A stretch of 8,885 nt of DNA from SAR324 cluster bacterium (GTDB lineage: Bacteria > SAR324 > XYD2-FULL-50-16), in NCBI GenBank assembly GCA_002401295.1, contig NVSR01000151.1, forward strand, positions 1 through 8,885, given 5' to 3'. Of the stretch, positions 5,922 to 8,885 are shown piece after piece. The notes under the pieces are model-generated. The model was given only the letters and a program-made list of their open reading frames with translations. It searched no databases and was not told where the DNA came from. Made by a program: the position numbers and the translations under genes. How positions within the stretch are numbered: the first letter of the stretch is position 1; each line of letters starts with the position of its first letter.

Positions 5922-7664
5922 ATGAGTACCTCTGAAAAGCTGCAGGCAAAGATTCAGCAACTGGAAAAAGAATTGGAAATGGAGCGAGAGCTCAACCGAA
6001 GTCTTTATCAGCGACAGCAAAATGATTTCCTCTTGCTGGAAATCAAAGATCGAACAGATTCAGAGTTGAAAGCTCTGGAGGCACAGGAAAAAGCGGAGGA
6101 AGCTTTACGAGCCAAAAGTCAGTTCCTGGCGAATATGAGTCATGAAATTCGTACCCCCATGAATGGCATGTTGGGCATGTTGGAACTGCTTGGTGATCAG
6201 GATTTGACGGAGGAACAGGATGATTTTGTCAATACGGCCGTCCAGTCCGGTGAGGCCTTGCTGGGCATTATTAATGACATTTTAGATTTCTCCAAGATTG
6301 AAGCGGGCAAATTGGAATTGGAGAATATTTCCTTTGAACTCTATCAGCTGATTGAAGATGTTTGTACTCTCCAGGCTAAACTGGCTCATGGGAAAGGGGT
6401 TGAATTAATTTGTTACATCTCATCGGCTATTCCCACCCAGGTAATGGGGGATCCCACTCGTCTGCGACAGATCATTAATAATCTACTGAACAATGCCATC
6501 AAGTTTACCGCGCAAGGGGAAGTTCAGATTTGTATCGAAAAAATCTCTGATGACATGCTGTATTTTGCCGTGATGGATACGGGCATTGGTATTTCTCCAG
6601 AGCAACAAAAATTTGTTTTTCAGCCATTTTCCCAAGCTGATGGATCGACCACCAGGAAATACGGTGGTACCGGGTTGGGACTGAGCATTACTCGCCGCCT
6701 CATTCAGTTGATGGGAGGAGATCTGATGTTGGATAGTACTGCCGGTAAAGGCAGTACTTTTTCCTTCATGGCGAACTTGAAAGTCCTTCCCAGTGAGAAG
6801 GATGGCTTTATTCCCCATCCGGAATTGAAGCACAAACGCTGTCTGGTCCTGGTGGGGGCCCAAGCCAATTTTGATGTTTGTCAGAGCATTATGGGCTGTT
6901 GGTCCATGAAAATTCATCCGGCAGCAGATCGGCTGGATGCACTGGAACGGCTACTGAAAGCTGCTGAACAGGGGATGCCCTTTGATATTATTCTTGTGGA
7001 TGAACATATAGCCAAACAGGAAAATTATCAGTTCATTCATCAGATTCAAGATTATCCTCAATTAACTGCTTGTCGTATCATTCACATGCTCGCACTGGGG
7101 CAGGAACTGAAAAGCCCTCTCTTGCCAAAGGATGGAAAAGAGCTGAGCATTCTCAAACCGATACGCAGACGTCCTTTGCATCGTGCTCTCATGCAAGCCT
7201 GTTCTTTAGAGCAGCAAGTAACCAAAGTAGAGGCGGAGCCCAGAGCTAAGAAAGAGCTGCCCATCAGCCAGGCTGCTAATCACCATATTCTTCTGGCGGA
7301 AGATAATCCAACGAATCAGAAATTAGCCCTCAAGGTATTAGAAAAATTAGGTTATCAACGGGTAGATGTCGCTGATAATGGTCAGGAGGCTTGGGATAAA
7401 GTCCGAGAGCATCAATATGATTTGGTTTTGATGGACTGTCAGATGCCAGTGATGGATGGTTATCAGGCAACAATCCAAATTCGGAAAATGGAGCAGGGAA
7501 CTCGTCATACTCCGATTATTGCGATGACCGCCAATGCTATGAAAGGAGATCGAGAAAAATGTCTGCACGTCGGTATGGATGGTTATATTTCTAAACCTTT
7601 CAAAAAGCAGATGCTCAATCAAATCCTCCAGGAATGGCTGGTCCGGCATGAGAATACAGCCTGA
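5922..7664 (+). CDS. Soluble hybrid sensor histidine kinase/response regulator
   Basis: A 580-residue hybrid two-component kinase. Residues 3–66 are a charged heptad-like coiled coil that appears to run straight into the HisKA dimerisation helix. The H-box NMSHEIRTPMNG (71–82) carries the autophosphorylated H74. The HATPase_c domain has the N-box around N191 (LLNNAIKF), G1 DTGIGI (219–224), FQPFSQAD (233–240) and G2 GGTGLGLSI (248–256). A first receiver-like domain (about 304–425) keeps D360 (FDIILVD) and K412-P413 but lacks the N-terminal acidic pair. The second receiver (about 454–575) is complete: E460/D461, D505 in LVLMDCQMPVMDG, T536 and K558. No membrane segment, PAS/GAF/HAMP domain or HPt domain is present, so BarA/GacS is only a partial model: input and final phosphotransfer partner must be elsewhere. 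The ATG is fixed by an in-frame TAG at 5916–5918; no Shine-Dalgarno is seen. The next gene starts 113 bases on. Confidence 0.93.
   Translation: MSTSEKLQAKIQQLEKELEMERELNRSLYQRQQNDFLLLEIKDRTDSELKALEAQEKAEEALRAKSQFLANMSHEIRTPMNGMLGMLELLGDQDLTEEQDDFVNTAVQSGEALLGIINDILDFSKIEAGKLELENISFELYQLIEDVCTLQAKLAHGKGVELICYISSAIPTQVMGDPTRLRQIINNLLNNAIKFTAQGEVQICIEKISDDMLYFAVMDTGIGISPEQQKFVFQPFSQADGSTTRKYGGTGLGLSITRRLIQLMGGDLMLDSTAGKGSTFSFMANLKVLPSEKDGFIPHPELKHKRCLVLVGAQANFDVCQSIMGCWSMKIHPAADRLDALERLLKAAEQGMPFDIILVDEHIAKQENYQFIHQIQDYPQLTACRIIHMLALGQELKSPLLPKDGKELSILKPIRRRPLHRALMQACSLEQQVTKVEAEPRAKKELPISQAANHHILLAEDNPTNQKLALKVLEKLGYQRVDVADNGQEAWDKVREHQYDLVLMDCQMPVMDGYQATIQIRKMEQGTRHTPIIAMTANAMKGDREKCLHVGMDGYISKPFKKQMLNQILQEWLVRHENTA
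6735..6762 (+). other. Terminator-like hairpin inside the kinase gene
   Basis: AGTACTGCC (6735–6743) and GGCAGTACT (6750–6758) form a perfect 9-bp stem with a GGTAAA loop, followed by TTTT (6759–6762). This has the form of a modest intrinsic terminator but lies mid-gene, over the codons for STAGKGSTF near the end of the HATPase domain. The protein motif is common in histidine kinases, so the structure may be a by-product of codon choice. Translating ribosomes would normally prevent it from forming. Confidence 0.4.
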
Positions 7665-7768
7665 CCTTGACAGGTGAACCATGAGGCTGGACATTCAGTA
7701 AAGGGTCTCGGTAAAGCTTCTGGGACAGAGTAACCGGCAGTACGCTCGGAAAATCAAGGATAGGCAAC

Positions 7769-7774
7769 AGGGGG
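7769..7774 (+). promoter_or_regulatory. Ribosome binding site of the unknown gene
   Basis: AGGGGG lies just before the ATG at 7778, with the AGG core (7769–7771) six bases away. It is the strongest purine-rich site in the window next to a start codon and supports the frame as a real gene. No other start codon occurs between the in-frame TAA (7712–7714) and this ATG. Confidence 0.6.
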
Positions 7775-7777
7775 ACG

Positions 7778-8885
7778 ATGAAGGAAGCGAAGGCGCCATC
7801 ACTGATTGAATCGATTCAGATAATCTTGAATCGATTTGTCTTGGATCAAAAAACTTTGCAAGAGATTCGTCAGCTGCAAGCTTTTTTTAAAAAACTGGAA
7901 ACAAAGTGTGAGAGTGAAGCCGATCGAAAAATTTTTGCCCGCCTACAGCGCATCCAGGATTTGAAGTTTTTTCAGTTGGTAGTGCCCGAGCAGGTTGAGT
8001 TGACTTTGCATGAAATTGTGCGGATGGCCCAGTTGGGCATCAAAGTGGGCTGTGTAGACCCCATTAAAATCGAAGCTAATAAGAAGGGGAGTTACAGTGT
8101 TTTTCACGTATTAGACGTGGAATCTAACCAAAAAATTGAGATTCTGCCGGCCAATTGGGGGGATCAATATAAATGCGCTCTTCATCCTAAGAGTTATCAA
8201 AAACTATTTGCCTATCGGAAGCAAATTCTCTCTCGTCTGCGCCAGGTCTATGGCAAGGCTTCTCCCCAGCAGATCCTGAAGAGTCATCAATCAGTCAGGC
8301 AGCATATCTTCAAACAGGTGCATCAGGCCATTTGGGAGTTCAAAATACCAACTATTGAGGACTTGAACCATCCACAGGTGATGCAGTTACAGGAGTCTCT
8401 ATTCCGGACAGGTGAAGGCAAATCCCTTGTTTCCACCTTAGCCAAGGACAGTAAGACGATTTTATCACTGCAAGGCATGGGCAGCGTGCCCAGTCTCTTT
8501 CAGGCTAAGAGCCATGAGAAGATTGCGGCTAAAAAATATCATTTTATCTTTCTGATCAATGCGGGAGCCTCAACGGAAGAGGGAGAACTCTACAAGAAAA
8601 TCCAGCATGCCTGTGTGCAGGTTCGGCAGATGATCAAAAAAATAATGCCGCAAGCCTCTGTGGCTTATCTTCTATACGATAATGAGCCTCAAGATATCCT
8701 GGAGTCGATTGAAGAGTTCCTCAGCCCGACAGGTGAATCCCGACCGGAAGCCGCCTTTGCACAGGCATTACGAGGTTTTGATCAAGATGATGTTTTCAAC
8801 TCTTTGATTCATATTACTAATGATCAAATAGAACTCTCTGACCGAGTGGCCAAAGGCATGAAACCTTTTCACCAGCGGCGCATTT
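7778..8885 (+). CDS. Unrecognised protein, 3' end beyond the window
   Basis: An uninterrupted frame of 369 codons runs from ATG 7778 to the window end without a stop; it starts after a strong ribosome binding site. I do not recognise the family. The product looks soluble: no signal peptide or membrane segment. Residues 1–65 are charged and mostly helical (MKEAKAPSLIES at the start), about 100–125 look strand-rich, 136–190 are basic and helical, and 250–315 alternate strand and helix (YHFIFLINAG, then SVAYLLYDN). Residues 210–220 read RTGEGKSLVST, similar to the unusual ATP-binding loop of SecA (RTGEGKT), but the rest of the SecA motor is not seen, so this may be chance. It lies 113 bases after the kinase with no visible terminator, so co-transcription is plausible. 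A role as partner or target of the kinase is only inference from position. Confidence 0.8.
   Translation, partial: MKEAKAPSLIESIQIILNRFVLDQKTLQEIRQLQAFFKKLETKCESEADRKIFARLQRIQDLKFFQLVVPEQVELTLHEIVRMAQLGIKVGCVDPIKIEANKKGSYSVFHVLDVESNQKIEILPANWGDQYKCALHPKSYQKLFAYRKQILSRLRQVYGKASPQQILKSHQSVRQHIFKQVHQAIWEFKIPTIEDLNHPQVMQLQESLFRTGEGKSLVSTLAKDSKTILSLQGMGSVPSLFQAKSHEKIAAKKYHFIFLINAGASTEEGELYKKIQHACVQVRQMIKKIMPQASVAYLLYDNEPQDILESIEEFLSPTGESRPEAAFAQALRGFDQDDVFNSLIHITNDQIELSDRVAKGMKPFHQRRI

Noticed and set aside
6483..6917. 144-codon minus-strand frame inside the kinase
   Set aside because: It is opposite the conserved HATPase motifs of the kinase; no independent support.
7681..7701. Six-codon frame (ATG AGG CTG GAC ATT CAG TAA) after AGGTG between kinase and unknown gene
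   Set aside because: It has a fair ribosome binding site but is far too short to support as a gene or leader peptide without further evidence.

Overview
The window reads as bacterial chromosome, most likely from a gammaproteobacterium. The clues are a upp–uraA-type pair, a hybrid histidine kinase whose catalytic core resembles BarA/GacS, a PMT_2-type glycosyltransferase of the kind used for envelope glycans, a lipoprotein hydrolase, and a moderately AT-rich composition (GC in the low-to-mid 40s % by eye). A Legionella/Coxiella-like relative is possible, but the sequence alone cannot settle this. I see no tRNA, rRNA, insertion sequence, CRISPR array or phage gene.

Layout. At the left edge (1–88, minus strand) there may be the first 29 codons of a membrane protein leaving the window. 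About 240 bases of intergenic DNA follow, then a rightward GT39/ArnT-like membrane glycosyltransferase (329–1909). A long AT-rich gap (1910–2334) holds hairpins and a T-tract that may form the upp control region. Next come upp (2335–2961) and a uracil/NCS2 permease (3001–4263), 39 bases apart and almost certainly one operon: the permease imports uracil and Upp converts it with PRPP to UMP. The operon ends at a strong hairpin and meets a convergent gene (4386–5633, minus) for a secreted lipoprotein alpha/beta hydrolase with a complete Ser-Asp-His triad.

A 288-base divergent intergenic region with a perfect 8-bp dyad separates the hydrolase from a rightward soluble hybrid histidine kinase (5922–7664). 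This kinase has an N-terminal coiled coil, HisKA and HATPase_c domains, a degenerate receiver and an intact receiver, but no membrane segment, no recognisable sensor domain and no HPt domain. It is followed after 113 bases, without a visible terminator, by an unrecognised gene (7778 to the window end, truncated by the edge). That gene has a good ribosome binding site and codes for at least 369 residues; it is the least explained gene here.

Most of the window is ordinary housekeeping and accessory content. The points most worth a second look are the unknown gene beside the kinase, the architecture of the kinase, a terminator-like hairpin inside the kinase coding sequence, and the upp leader, which carries GA followed by eight T and G, the same kind of tract used for UTP-sensitive control of upp in E. 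coli.
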